Origin: Ktedonobacter racemifer DSM 44963
GTDB taxonomy: Bacteria; Chloroflexota; Ktedonobacteria; Ktedonobacterales; Ktedonobacteraceae
Length of the DNA stretch: 64,000 nucleotides
Reading direction: 5' to 3'
Assembly: GCF_000178855.1 (NCBI RefSeq)
Contig: NZ_ADVG01000002.1
Span: 1,922,001 to 1,986,000 of the forward strand
The notes beneath the pieces are model-generated. The model saw only the letters and a program-made list of their open reading frames with translations. It made no database searches and was not told where the DNA came from. Made by a program: the position numbers and the translations under genes. Below are positions 54,602 to 63,073 of the stretch, one piece after another. The stretch's first letter is position 1, and each line of letters opens with the position of its first letter.

Positions 54602-55120
54602 ATGCTTCATAGCATTAATGATCTTCCAGAGTTGCAGCGAGTACATAGTTTATCAGAGGGCTACCTTATAAATCACAATTCTGATGTGAATCACGGAGGT
54701 AGAGATGTAGTACATGTTCTGCCTCTTAAACCTGACTGCCCACATTCCGCAGTTTGAAAAACGCTTTTTTGGATATTTACTATTGCTCTTCCTGCCTGTT
54801 TTGTTCGATCATCGCAATGACTAAAAGTACTAGAAAAAGAGCGTACGATCTAGTTTTTGCACTTGCGTTTGAAAACCCTGGTTTAGTTGCTCTGCCCAAA
54901 AAGAGTAAGACAGGCAAAATAGGCATAAGTGAGGGCATTTTACAATAATTCTGAAAACTCAATTTCCAAACTGCGGAATGTGGGTGACTGTAAAGGGCAG
55001 GCTATGGAGCCGAGTAAGAACTACCCCAAAAGCTATACACCAAATCGTAGTGATTTGAATTTGTTGGGCGTGCGGGGACAAGATTGGGAATTTGGGGAAT
55101 GTTGTAAGGGAAGATCTTAG
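54602..55120 (+). pseudogene. Small reading frame interrupted by a MITE
   Basis: With the 246-bp element and one TGACTG copy removed, an 88-codon frame runs from ATG 54602 (MLHSINDLPELQRVHSLSEG) through PLKPDC and KGQAMEPSKNYPKSYTPNRS to TAG at 55118. As the DNA stands, the first part stops inside the element at 54757. The ribosome site is weak and I recognise no family, so coding of the ancestral frame is only suggested by its length and by the clean joining. Confidence 0.35.
54739..54984. mobile_element. 246-bp MITE with terminal inverted repeats and TGACTG duplication
   Basis: The ends are CCCACATTCCGCAGTTTG and, inverted, CAAACTGCGGAATGTGGG, an exact 18-bp match, with further pairing inside. 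TGACTG flanks both sides (54733-54738 and 54985-54990). There is no room for a transposase; a 40-codon basic frame inside (MTKSTRKRAYDLVFAL) is not recognisable. It should be mobilised by a related autonomous element elsewhere in the genome. Confidence 0.88.
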
Positions 55121-55189
55121 TCAGGCTAAATTAGCGTTACGACTAAGAGCAAAATAAGTGATCTTTCTCTGGGATGTCGTAATTTTCAT

Positions 55190-55242
55190 TATAATCCTCA
55201 ATGAGGGGCGTCCTTACTACCCGCCCCTCATTGAGGATTATA
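55190..55242. terminator. 21-bp palindrome after the permease gene
   Basis: ATAATCCTCAATGAGGGGCG and its exact complement, plus one outer pair, with an 11-base loop. On the minus strand it begins about 15 bases after the permease stop at 55257. Confidence 0.8.
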
Positions 55243-55256
55243 TGTCTAGAGAGACA

Positions 55257-56804
55257 TTAGTCGCTACCTGCTGCTGTGCTATCTTCTAAGACTGCGTCTT
55301 TCCCAATCTCTTTTATTTCTTTATTGGCAAGGCGGCTATGATGCATGCTGTAGAGGAAGTAGACAGCAACTCCAATTGCCAACCAGACTACAAAACGAAT
55401 CCATGTGATGAGTGGCAGGTAAAGCATCAACCCGAGGCAGACGAGCGCAGCCAGGATAGGCACAACGGGAACACCAGGAGTACGGAATGAGCGATGTATG
55501 TTTGGTTGAGTGCGACGTAGAACCAGCACACCAATGGAAACCAGAACAAAAGCCAGCAAGGTGCCGATGTTGACCAGCTCTGCTAGATCGCTGATAGGTG
55601 TAAAGGCAGCAATAATCGCTACAATAGCTCCTGTAATGATACTAATACGATAGGGCGTGCCAAAGTTTGGATGCACCCGCGCGAACCAGGGCGGGAGCAG
55701 GTGGTCACGACTCATGGCAAAGAAGACGCGACTCTGTCCCATCATAAGAATCATTATGACCGCCGTTAAGCCGCATATAGCGCCAACCGAGACCAGGCCC
55801 GCTGCCCAGGGCTTACCAATGACCTCGAAGGCGGTCGCCATGGGGGCCGCGGTATTTAACTGCTTGAGTGTTTTGTAGGAGACGATGCCCGTCAGGATTA
55901 GCGAGACTACAATGTAGAGCACGGTACAGACAACCAGTGAACCAAGGATGCCAATGGGCATATCACGCTGGGGCTTCTTCGTCTCTTCAGCCGTTGTCGC
56001 CACGATGTCAAAGCCAATATAGGCGAAGAAGACGATAGCCGCGCCTGTCACCAGGCCACCCAGGCCATACGCCTGGGGCGGGAAACCCAGAATCAGTTGG
56101 AGAAAGGGCGACGCCAGCCCCCCTTTGCCAGCAATGCTTTGCGCAGGTGGGATGAATGGTGTCCAGTTGAGGGGATGCACAAAGAAGACGCCGAAGACGA
56201 TAAAGAAGGTGACCACACATAGTTTGATAATGGTCACGGCCAGGTTAAAGCGCGAACTGGTACGCACGCCAATCACCAACACACAGGTCAGGATCAGAGC
56301 AATTGCAGCCGCGGGGAGATTGAGGTGCAGACCCGGCAGCACGGGAATAAGCGCGGCCTTTCCTGTCAAGGTACCGGGAACCATGATCCCCAGGCTTCTG
56401 AGAATGGTCGTGAAGTATTCAGACCAGCCGACAGAGACGGTAGAGGCCCCAACCAGAAACTCTAGAATCAGGTCCCAGCCAATGATCCAGGCAATAAACT
56501 CGCCCAGGGCAGCATATGAGTAGGTATAGGCGCTCCCCGCAACCGGAACAGAGCTGGCGAACTCTGCGTAACAGAGAGCGGCCAGGCCACAGGCCACGCC
56601 CGCGATCATAAACGAGATGGCGATACCCGGACCAGCATAATTCGCGGCGGCGGTGCCAGTCAGGACAAAGATACCTGTGCCAATGATGACGCCAATGCCG
56701 AAGACGATGAGGTCAATGGGGCCGAGCGTCTTACGCAGACTATGTTCTGGCTCTTCGGTGTCGCGTATAGACTGCTCCACAGACTTGGTACGAAAGATAT
56801 TCAT
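55257..56804 (-). CDS. APC-family amino acid permease
   Basis: 515 residues from the ATG at 56804, behind GGGAGG. The frame is open 80 codons further up, but that stretch is the family B repeat and a palindrome. The first helix carries the APC substrate motif (IVFGIGVIIGTGIFVLTG). About 12-14 membrane helices follow, and SFMIAGVACGLAALCYAEFA is typical of the cationic amino acid transporter (CAT/YfnA) branch. It imports or exchanges amino acids or polyamines across the cytoplasmic membrane; the exact substrate is not assignable. A broken paralogous fragment lies 1.2 kb downstream. Confidence 0.88.
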   Translation of the reverse strand: MNIFRTKSVEQSIRDTEEPEHSLRKTLGPIDLIVFGIGVIIGTGIFVLTGTAAANYAGPGIAISFMIAGVACGLAALCYAEFASSVPVAGSAYTYSYAALGEFIAWIIGWDLILEFLVGASTVSVGWSEYFTTILRSLGIMVPGTLTGKAALIPVLPGLHLNLPAAAIALILTCVLVIGVRTSSRFNLAVTIIKLCVVTFFIVFGVFFVHPLNWTPFIPPAQSIAGKGGLASPFLQLILGFPPQAYGLGGLVTGAAIVFFAYIGFDIVATTAEETKKPQRDMPIGILGSLVVCTVLYIVVSLILTGIVSYKTLKQLNTAAPMATAFEVIGKPWAAGLVSVGAICGLTAVIMILMMGQSRVFFAMSRDHLLPPWFARVHPNFGTPYRISIITGAIVAIIAAFTPISDLAELVNIGTLLAFVLVSIGVLVLRRTQPNIHRSFRTPGVPVVPILAALVCLGLMLYLPLITWIRFVVWLAIGVAVYFLYSMHHSRLANKEIKEIGKDAVLEDSTAAGSD

Positions 56805-56907
56805 GCGCGAAAACAACCTCCCATCCAATTTTGCATGCGAGTAGATACGTGTCCCCCCCAATTCCATCATACTCATACGACATAGTACTAATGCTCTGTT
56901 CAATTTC

Positions 56908-57003
56908 GTTTGAAAGGGATTCATACCGCCTGCGGCGGGAGGGGAAAGGGACGCAGAGGGGCTGACGCCCCTCTGCACTCCCCACTTTTCCTTTTCAGGG
57001 AAA
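56908..57003. repeat. GC-rich multi-hairpin repeat, family B, copy 3
   Basis: CCGCCTGCGGCGG, then GCAGAGGGGCTGACGCCCCT CTGC, between outer arms GAAAGGGA-type and TTTCCTTTTC. It has the same series of short GC hairpins as the copies at 15915 and 19617, without the GGGGACACCCC unit. It lies upstream of the permease gene. Confidence 0.65.
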
Positions 57004-57053
57004 CAAGAATGTCGGTTGCAAACGCGTGCGTTTGCAACCGACATTCTTGTTTC
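57000..57053. terminator. Perfect 26-bp palindrome
   Basis: The arms 57000-57025 and 57028-57053 are exact complements with a two-base loop at ACGCGTGCGT. It lies about 30 bases past the stop of the SDR gene on the minus strand. Confidence 0.85.
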
Positions 57054-57084
57054 TCCTACCTCTAAGCACTACAGGCGCGAAGAG

Positions 57085-57858
57085 TTAGACCCACTGGTGC
57101 AGCAGGTCCTCCAGCGAGCCTCCAATCACGACGGTATGACCGGTGGGGAGCGAGGCATCCACTGCACTGGCAGCGATGACCTCCCCCATCTCTTCAGCGG
57201 TCGGAAGCGCGCCAATCGAGTTACGGCGGCCATCGGCCAGGCCAGGCGCGGCGCGCTCAAGAAGCTTGGGCGTGATCGTGCCTTCAATCAGGTCGCCCGT
57301 AACGACCACCAGGCGTATTCCATGAGCAGTCAACTCCGCCAGGCGCGCGCGCAGTTCCTGCTCACCAGCGTATTTGGAGGCGGCGACGGACTCATAGTTG
57401 GGAATCTGTTTTACGCGACCATACAGGTGCGCCCAGTGGCTGGTGACAAAGACGACAGCGCCCCCACGCGTCATATAGGGGAGCGCGCCTTCAAGCAGAG
57501 CCACCTGGGCGTCGCGGTTGATGACCATTGGATAATCTGGATTTGTGGTCAGGAGATCACGCTCCATGCCGCCAGAAGCATTAAGGACCAGTAGGTCAAG
57601 CGAGCCAAAGTGTTCTCCCAACGTGCTAAAGAGCCGGGCCAGGTCCTCGGCATGTGTGATATCACAGCTAAGCGCCTCGGCTTGCACTCCAAGCTCACGA
57701 GCACCTGCCGCGACCTCTTCGGCACGCGCGGACTTATTGCGATAATTGAAGAGCACATTATAGCCGCGCGCGGCCAGGGCCAGGGTAGCAGCGGCTCCAA
57801 TACCGCGTGAGCCACCAGTGATCAAGGCGGTGCGAGAGATAGATGGTTCGCTTTGCAT
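57085..57858 (-). CDS. SDR-family protein lacking the catalytic tyrosine
   Basis: 257 residues with a Rossmann NAD(P)-binding start (ALITGGSRGIGAA at about 11-23), LVLNASGG near 90 (equivalent to NNAG), and the strand VVFVTSHWA with the catalytic Ser. At the YxxxK position the protein reads SVAASKYAG, so Lys is kept and Tyr is replaced by Val. Classical SDRs need that Tyr as acid/base, so this one may use another residue (a Tyr lies four positions before the Val, in NYESV) or may not be an oxidoreductase. It has its own palindromic end and stands upstream of the permease on the same strand. Confidence 0.8.
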   Translation of the reverse strand: MQSEPSISRTALITGGSRGIGAAATLALAARGYNVLFNYRNKSARAEEVAAGARELGVQAEALSCDITHAEDLARLFSTLGEHFGSLDLLVLNASGGMERDLLTTNPDYPMVINRDAQVALLEGALPYMTRGGAVVFVTSHWAHLYGRVKQIPNYESVAASKYAGEQELRARLAELTAHGIRLVVVTGDLIEGTITPKLLERAAPGLADGRRNSIGALPTAEEMGEVIAASAVDASLPTGHTVVIGGSLEDLLHQWV

Positions 57859-57928
57859 GCAATGGGTTTTCCTTTATTTTCTTTTGCAACTTGTTGGCGT
57901 GACGGCTCGCGCCTGCGGCGCTCGCCTG

Positions 57929-57991
57929 GGTCAGGTAGTGTGGTGCGTCCTGGCGGCCGAAGGCCGCCAGGACGCACCACACTACCTGACC
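57929..57991. terminator. Perfect 30-bp palindrome after the Gfo/Idh gene
   Basis: The arms 57929-57958 and 57962-57991 are exact complements with the loop GAA. It stands between the oxidoreductase stop at 58056 and the SDR start. No U-tract follows. GCGCCTGCGGCGC, similar to part of family B, is adjacent. Confidence 0.88.
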
Positions 57992-58055
57992 TGAAAAGGT
58001 GGGAACTGGACATACCACACCCATTTACCCAAAACAAGTTGCTGATGGCGTTAGA

Positions 58056-59147
58056 TCAGGCGTCGAGGGCGACTTCGCGGCCCTGCTGGGCGGAGGTATA
58101 GCAGGCATCAATGACGCGTGCACGGCGCAGGCCTTCGCTGCCATTGTGCAGTGACCAGTTGCCACTATTGATATTCTCGATAAACTGGCGCGCCACGGCC
58201 TGGTGATACTCGCCCCGCGATACCTTGGGATTGATAGTGGCGGGAGTGCCAGCCACATCGGTGTAGATGCGTAGAGTATCTTCGGTCGAGTAGTTCTGGA
58301 CCTTGATCTCAGCGCCGCCCTCGGTACCATAAAGAATAATACCATAGTCATCGCCAAAGCTGCTATGCGTAGCCCAGCTGGCCTCTAGAGTGAGCGTAGC
58401 CCCGGTTGAGAGACGCATAAACGCCGCCGCCAGGTCCTCAACATTATAGTTATTCGATTTTTCGTGCTTGCCTGCATTCAGATTAAAACCCACACCCTTT
58501 GATCCAAGTTCGCTATAAGTGGTCGCGGAAAGCGTCTTGATTTCAGGCTCGTCGAGCAGATAGAGCGCCATGTCCAGCATATGCACGCCCAGGTCGATGA
58601 GAGGGCCGCCACCGGACTTCTCCTTATTGACGAACCAGGAACCAACCCCTGGAATGCCCCGGCGGCGCATCCAGTACGCCTTAGCATAATAAATCTTGCC
58701 CAGCTTCCCCTCATCGATATAGCGCTTGAGGACATGCACATCGCCGCGCTCGCGGTGATTAAAGACGACCTGTAAGACGCGGTTGGCCTTTGTGGCCGCC
58801 TCAACCATGGCCTCGGCATCTTTCAGCGTATGCGCCAGGGGTTTCTCACAGAGAACGTGTAACCCACGCTCAAGAGCAGCAAGCGCGATTGGCGCATGCA
58901 GAAAATTCGGCACACCGATACTGACCGCGTCGAGATCATCGCGTTCAAGCAATTCTTCGTAGAAGCGATAGAGATGAGGAACCTGGTAGTTCTTGCCGAG
59001 TAGCTCAAGGCGGTCCTCCTCCAGACCTGCCAGGGCCACGACCTCTACCTGGGGCAGATTGCTATAAGCCCGCAGAATTGTCTCACCACCAAAACCTAAA
59101 CCAATAACGCCTACTCGTACCTTATTTACTGGTTGCAGATCCACCAT
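58056..59147 (-). CDS. Gfo/Idh/MocA-family oxidoreductase
   Basis: 363 residues. The N-terminal Rossmann fold (VRVGVIGLGFGGETILRAY) is followed by the family motif HVLCEKPLAHTLKDAE at about 95-110 with the conserved EKP, and then the alpha/beta C-terminal domain with GPLIDLGVHMLDMALYLL near 180, which carries the usual active-site His. Members oxidise or reduce sugars, inositols or related compounds with NAD(P); the substrate is not predictable here. It is followed by a perfect palindrome and preceded by 109 bases with no gene. Confidence 0.88.
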   Translation of the reverse strand: MVDLQPVNKVRVGVIGLGFGGETILRAYSNLPQVEVVALAGLEEDRLELLGKNYQVPHLYRFYEELLERDDLDAVSIGVPNFLHAPIALAALERGLHVLCEKPLAHTLKDAEAMVEAATKANRVLQVVFNHRERGDVHVLKRYIDEGKLGKIYYAKAYWMRRRGIPGVGSWFVNKEKSGGGPLIDLGVHMLDMALYLLDEPEIKTLSATTYSELGSKGVGFNLNAGKHEKSNNYNVEDLAAAFMRLSTGATLTLEASWATHSSFGDDYGIILYGTEGGAEIKVQNYSTEDTLRIYTDVAGTPATINPKVSRGEYHQAVARQFIENINSGNWSLHNGSEGLRRARVIDACYTSAQQGREVALDA

Positions 59148-59256
59148 TAGAAATAGCTACCTCTCCTGGTTAGTGTATACAGCTTAGAATTAATAGAAGA
59201 ACTTCTATTAAGCGTTTATTATATTAGCCAGCAAGGTACAAGAGCAAATTGTAGGG

Positions 59257-60648
59257 TCAGGCATTTTTGTTGAGCATATGGATAGCATGCCCCAGCGCGC
59301 CTTCTGCGCTTTCGAGCAATGTCTCGCTCAAGCCGGGATGCGCATAGAGAATTTCGCTGAGATCGGTGAGGGTGGCCCCCATCTCCAGCGCGAGGGCAAC
59401 CTGACCAATGAGATCTCCAGCCCTCGTCCCTACCAACGTCGCGCCAAGCAGAATCTCATCCTCGGCGCTGGCAACGACAAAGGCGGCTCCATTGTCGGCG
59501 TTAAGCGTCAGGGCACGTCCATTCGCCGCGAGGGGGAAGCGCGCGCTCTTGACCTTATAGCCCGCCTGTGTCGCCTCTTCGAGCGTATAGCCAACGGAGG
59601 CAAACTCAGGCTGGGTATGGACCACGCGCGGGATGACCAGGGGCGCGAACTGCACTCGCTGGCCCGAGAGCACCTCGGCGGCGACCTTCCCCTGCTTCAT
59701 AGCCACGCTGGCAAGTGGGCTGGTAAGTGGGCTGGTAAGTGTATAGGCGCCCGTACAATCGCCCACGGCATAGATGCGCTCGGTGCTGGTCTTGAGCATA
59801 GAATCTACAGCGATGCCGCCATATTCATTGAGACGCACTCCCGCCGCCTCCAGGTGGAGATCTTGTACACGGGGAGCAACGCCAGCCGAGAGTACCAGCG
59901 GGCGCTCAGTAATAGTTGTTGGGTCAAAGCGACTCTTGACCTGAATGCCTTGCTTGCGCAGTCCCGCCTGGAGCAGGCGCAGTAGTGCGGGCTCGGCGGA
60001 GGCAAGCACCTGCTCCCCTGGAGTGTAGAGCGTCACATGTGTTCCCAGGCGCGCAAAGACTGTTGCCAGTTCGAGCGCGATATAGTCATCACCTGAGATA
60101 GCCAGGCGCTCAGGCAGTTGGGGAAGAGCCAATGCCTGCTCAGGCGACAAAATTTCGCGCCCATCATACTCCAGCCCTGCGACCGTCGCTGGCACAGCCC
60201 CAGTCGCGATGATGCAGTGGTCAAACTTGAAGCGGTGTGAGCCATGAACTCCCTCCACACGCACCTCACGCTCATTGATAAACCAGCCAGTGCCGGTCAC
60301 CATTTCCACGCGATTGCCCGTGAGGAGCTGGCGCACGCCGTTAGAGAGCCGCGCCACCACGCCCTCCTTCCAGCCCTGCATTGTAGACCAGTCAAAGGTG
60401 GTCGCCTCAACGTGGATGCCAAAGGGAGCCAGTTCGCTTGCCTGAGACTGGCTATAGCGCTCACTGGCCGAGAGCAGAGCTTTAAGGGGAATACAGCCGC
60501 GATTGAGGCAGGTGCCTCCCGCAGCGCCTGGAGCTACCAGCGTCACATGATGCCCGCATTGGACGGCGCGGATAGCGGCCACGTAGCCTCCAGGACCCGC
60601 GCCCAGCACCAGGACATCGACAGCAGTGGTTACATCGCCTACAACCAT
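59257..60648 (-). CDS. lpdA: Dihydrolipoyl dehydrogenase (E3)
   Basis: 463 residues. The FAD-binding start is VLVLGAGPGGYVAAIRA, and the redox-active disulfide lies in GGTCLNRGCIP at about 44-54. A NAD-binding second fold and a dimerisation domain with YAHPGLSETLLE (His-Glu pair) near 440 follow. It reoxidises the lipoyl groups of E2, passing electrons to NAD+. It is the last gene of the E1alpha-E1beta-E2-E3 operon and begins 34 bases after the E2 stop. A short in-frame Pro/Leu/Thr repeat (TSPLTSPLASV) at about 305-315 comes from an 18-base DNA repeat near 59715. Confidence 0.95.
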   Translation of the reverse strand: MVVGDVTTAVDVLVLGAGPGGYVAAIRAVQCGHHVTLVAPGAAGGTCLNRGCIPLKALLSASERYSQSQASELAPFGIHVEATTFDWSTMQGWKEGVVARLSNGVRQLLTGNRVEMVTGTGWFINEREVRVEGVHGSHRFKFDHCIIATGAVPATVAGLEYDGREILSPEQALALPQLPERLAISGDDYIALELATVFARLGTHVTLYTPGEQVLASAEPALLRLLQAGLRKQGIQVKSRFDPTTITERPLVLSAGVAPRVQDLHLEAAGVRLNEYGGIAVDSMLKTSTERIYAVGDCTGAYTLTSPLTSPLASVAMKQGKVAAEVLSGQRVQFAPLVIPRVVHTQPEFASVGYTLEEATQAGYKVKSARFPLAANGRALTLNADNGAAFVVASAEDEILLGATLVGTRAGDLIGQVALALEMGATLTDLSEILYAHPGLSETLLESAEGALGHAIHMLNKNA

Positions 60649-60682
60649 ACAGAGACCTCTTTCTAGCGCGCTTCAAGAGCGG

Positions 60683-61963
60683 CTACACCATATCCAGCAT
60701 GACCTGTTGTGGCCGCTCAATCAGCTCCTTCAAGCGCCCCAGGAAGCGCCCCGCCTGCGCGCCATCGATCAAGCGGTGATCAAAAGAGAGCGCCAGCGGC
60801 ATGGTTGGACGTGCCTGGACCTGTCCATCCACCAGCACCAGCTTCTCCTGAATGCGCCCCACAGCGAGAATGGCGGCCTCGGGATAGTTGATGATGGGTG
60901 TGCCGCTACTACCACCAAACCCACCGACATTATTTAAGGTAAAGGTGCTGCCTGAGAGTTCTGGCAGGGCCAGCTTGCGCTGCTTCGCCCCCTCGACCAG
61001 GTGCTCCAGGCGCTGCGCGATCTCCAGTAACGTCAGGTGGTCGGCATCGCGCAAGACAGGGACCAACAAGCCCTCGGGCGAGTCGGTCGCGATGCCTATA
61101 TGATAAACACGCTTGTAGACGATCTCGCGACTCTTCTCATCCAAACTGGCATTAAAGATAGGAAATTCTTTCAATACGGGGATCAGGAGCTTGACAAGAA
61201 GGGGCATATAGGTAAAGCGCACACCGCGCTGCTCCGCCACAGGCTTGAGCGTCGAGCGCAGGGCCACCAGCGCGCTACAATCGACATCGTCAAAGGCGGT
61301 CGCATGCGGAATCGTGCGCCAGGAAAGCTCCATACGCTCGGCGATGCGTTTGCGCAGGCCCGTCAGTGGCTGGCGCTCTTCCGCCGCCTCGCTGCCAGAC
61401 ACGACATGGACAGTCCCATTGCGCGAACCATTCGTGACGGGGTGCGTGGCTGCCTCGGGTCTGGCCTCTGGCTGCTTAAGGAAGGTCTCTAGATCCTGCA
61501 TCGTCACGCGGCCATGCGAGGCCGAAGCCGGGACTTGCGCCAGGTCAATGTTCAGCTCAAAGGCGCGTTTGCGCACCGCGGGCGCGGCGAGCACGCGCGG
61601 CCTGCCAGCCTGAGGCGAGATATCGTGCGGCGCCTCTCGCTCTCGAACAGCGGTGGATGTGCCGCGCTCAGGCTGCGTGGCCTGAGTGGTCTTGCTCTGA
61701 GAGGAGGTTGCTATAGAGGATGTAGACGACAAAGGTTCAAAGGAGACCAGGCGCGCCCCTACCTTCGCGACCTCGCCCGCAGGCACGTAGATCTCCGCGA
61801 CCTTGCCCGCCACAGGGGCGGGAATCTCCATCACAGCCTTATCACTCTCCACCTGCACCATCGGCTGATCCAGCTTGATAGTCTCGCCGGGCTGGACCAG
61901 CCAGCGCACAACCTCTGCCTCCTCCATCCCCTCTCCCAGGTCGGGTAAACGAAATTCTTCCAT
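60683..61963 (-). CDS. 2-oxoacid dehydrogenase E2 (dihydrolipoamide acyltransferase)
   Basis: 426 residues. One lipoyl domain at 1-75 has the lipoylated Lys in ESDKAVMEIPAP. A Ser/Thr/Gln linker (about 80-120) leads to the peripheral-subunit binding domain (AAPAVRKRAFELNIDLAQVP) at about 125-160. The acyltransferase core carries the catalytic His in LSFDHRLIDGAQAG near 400. It transfers the acyl group from E1 to CoA. Whether the complex uses pyruvate or branched-chain oxoacids cannot be settled from motifs. It is in an operon with E1 and E3, and a family B repeat lies between this gene and E1beta. Confidence 0.93.
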   Translation of the reverse strand: MEEFRLPDLGEGMEEAEVVRWLVQPGETIKLDQPMVQVESDKAVMEIPAPVAGKVAEIYVPAGEVAKVGARLVSFEPLSSTSSIATSSQSKTTQATQPERGTSTAVREREAPHDISPQAGRPRVLAAPAVRKRAFELNIDLAQVPASASHGRVTMQDLETFLKQPEARPEAATHPVTNGSRNGTVHVVSGSEAAEERQPLTGLRKRIAERMELSWRTIPHATAFDDVDCSALVALRSTLKPVAEQRGVRFTYMPLLVKLLIPVLKEFPIFNASLDEKSREIVYKRVYHIGIATDSPEGLLVPVLRDADHLTLLEIAQRLEHLVEGAKQRKLALPELSGSTFTLNNVGGFGGSSGTPIINYPEAAILAVGRIQEKLVLVDGQVQARPTMPLALSFDHRLIDGAQAGRFLGRLKELIERPQQVMLDMV

Positions 61964-61989
61964 CAGTTCTTAACTCCAGATCTTGCTTT

Positions 61990-62090
61990 TGCGTATATGC
62001 TGATCATAAAGGGAAAGGGGAAGAAGTTTGTGGGGACACCCCACGCCCCGGCAGGAGGGAGACCCTCCTGCACCTCCCCTTTTACGAGAT
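61990..62090. repeat. GC-rich multi-hairpin repeat, family B, copy 4
   Basis: GTGGGGACACCCCAC, CCCCGGCAGGAGGGAGACCC and TCCTGCACC hairpins. The outer arms GATCATAAAGGGGAAGGGG-like and CCCCTTTTACGAGATC pair. It fills the 126-base gap between E1beta and E2, so it is inside the operon transcript. Confidence 0.75.
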
Positions 62091-63067
62091 CAGGGTTCGA
62101 GTACGCGTTTGAGGGCATCAAAGACGCGGGCGGGAGTGGGGAGATAGTAATCCTCCTGGCCGGGTACAGGGAAGGGTGTATCATAGCCGGTCACGCGCGC
62201 GACTGGCTTGAGCAGGGAGTAGAGACACGAATCGTTAATGATAGAGACGACCTCGGCACCGACTCCGCCAGCACGCGGTGCCTCGTGTACCACTACGGCG
62301 CGCCCCGTTTTCTCAACTGAGGACACGATGGTTTCTTCATCAAGTGGCCAGATGGTACGCAGGTCGATAATCTCCACGCTGGCGCCCAGTTCTGCCTGCG
62401 CATGCCTGGCGGCCTCTTGCGCCACGGGAACCATCGCGCCATAGGTGATCAGGCTAACATCCTGGCCCTCCTGCACCACACCGGCCTTGCCCAGTGGGAT
62501 GGTATAGTGATCCTCAGGCGTCTCCTGACGAAATGAGCGGTAAAGCTTGATGTTCTCCAGAAAGAGCACTGGATCAGGATCAGCCACGGCGGAGGCTAAT
62601 AAGCCTTTCGCATCATAGGGATTGGAGGGGAGCACGACCTTGATGCCCGGCGTCTGCATAAAAATGCCTTCCAGGCTGTCGGAATGCAGTTCCGGGGTGC
62701 GCACACCTCCACCATAGGGGGCGCGAACCACCAGGGGGCAGGTGTAGACACCAGCTGAGCGAAAACGCATGCGCGCAGCCTGGGTGACAAGCTGACTCAT
62801 ACAGAGATAGAGGAAACCGGCAAACTGGATCTCGGCAATCGGGCGCATCCCATACACCGCCATACCAACCGAGCTACCGATAATAGCCGACTCCGCGAGC
62901 GGAGTATCAAAGACGCGCTGCTCGCCAAAGCGACGCTGTAGGCCCTCGGTAACCCGGAAGACGCCCCCATTGGCACCAATATCCTGTCCCAACAACACAA
63001 TCTGCCTATCCCGCTCTAGCTCTAAGGCCAGGGCACTATTCAAGGCATCAATCATCGTCATCTGCAT
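62090..63067 (-). CDS. 2-oxoacid dehydrogenase E1 component, beta subunit
   Basis: 325 residues, the standard length. It has the transketolase-like pyrimidine domain (LLGQDIGANGGVFRVTEGL at about 26-44, RVFDTPLAESAIIGSSVGMA, PIAEIQFAGF) and a C-terminal transketolase domain (VSLITYGAMVPVAQEAA, VEIIDLRTIWPLDEETI). With E1alpha it forms the thiamine-diphosphate alpha2beta2 decarboxylase. It starts six bases after the E1alpha stop, so the two are translationally linked. Confidence 0.94.
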   Translation of the reverse strand: MQMTMIDALNSALALELERDRQIVLLGQDIGANGGVFRVTEGLQRRFGEQRVFDTPLAESAIIGSSVGMAVYGMRPIAEIQFAGFLYLCMSQLVTQAARMRFRSAGVYTCPLVVRAPYGGGVRTPELHSDSLEGIFMQTPGIKVVLPSNPYDAKGLLASAVADPDPVLFLENIKLYRSFRQETPEDHYTIPLGKAGVVQEGQDVSLITYGAMVPVAQEAARHAQAELGASVEIIDLRTIWPLDEETIVSSVEKTGRAVVVHEAPRAGGVGAEVVSIINDSCLYSLLKPVARVTGYDTPFPVPGQEDYYLPTPARVFDALKRVLEP

Positions 63068-63073
63068 CGTGGC

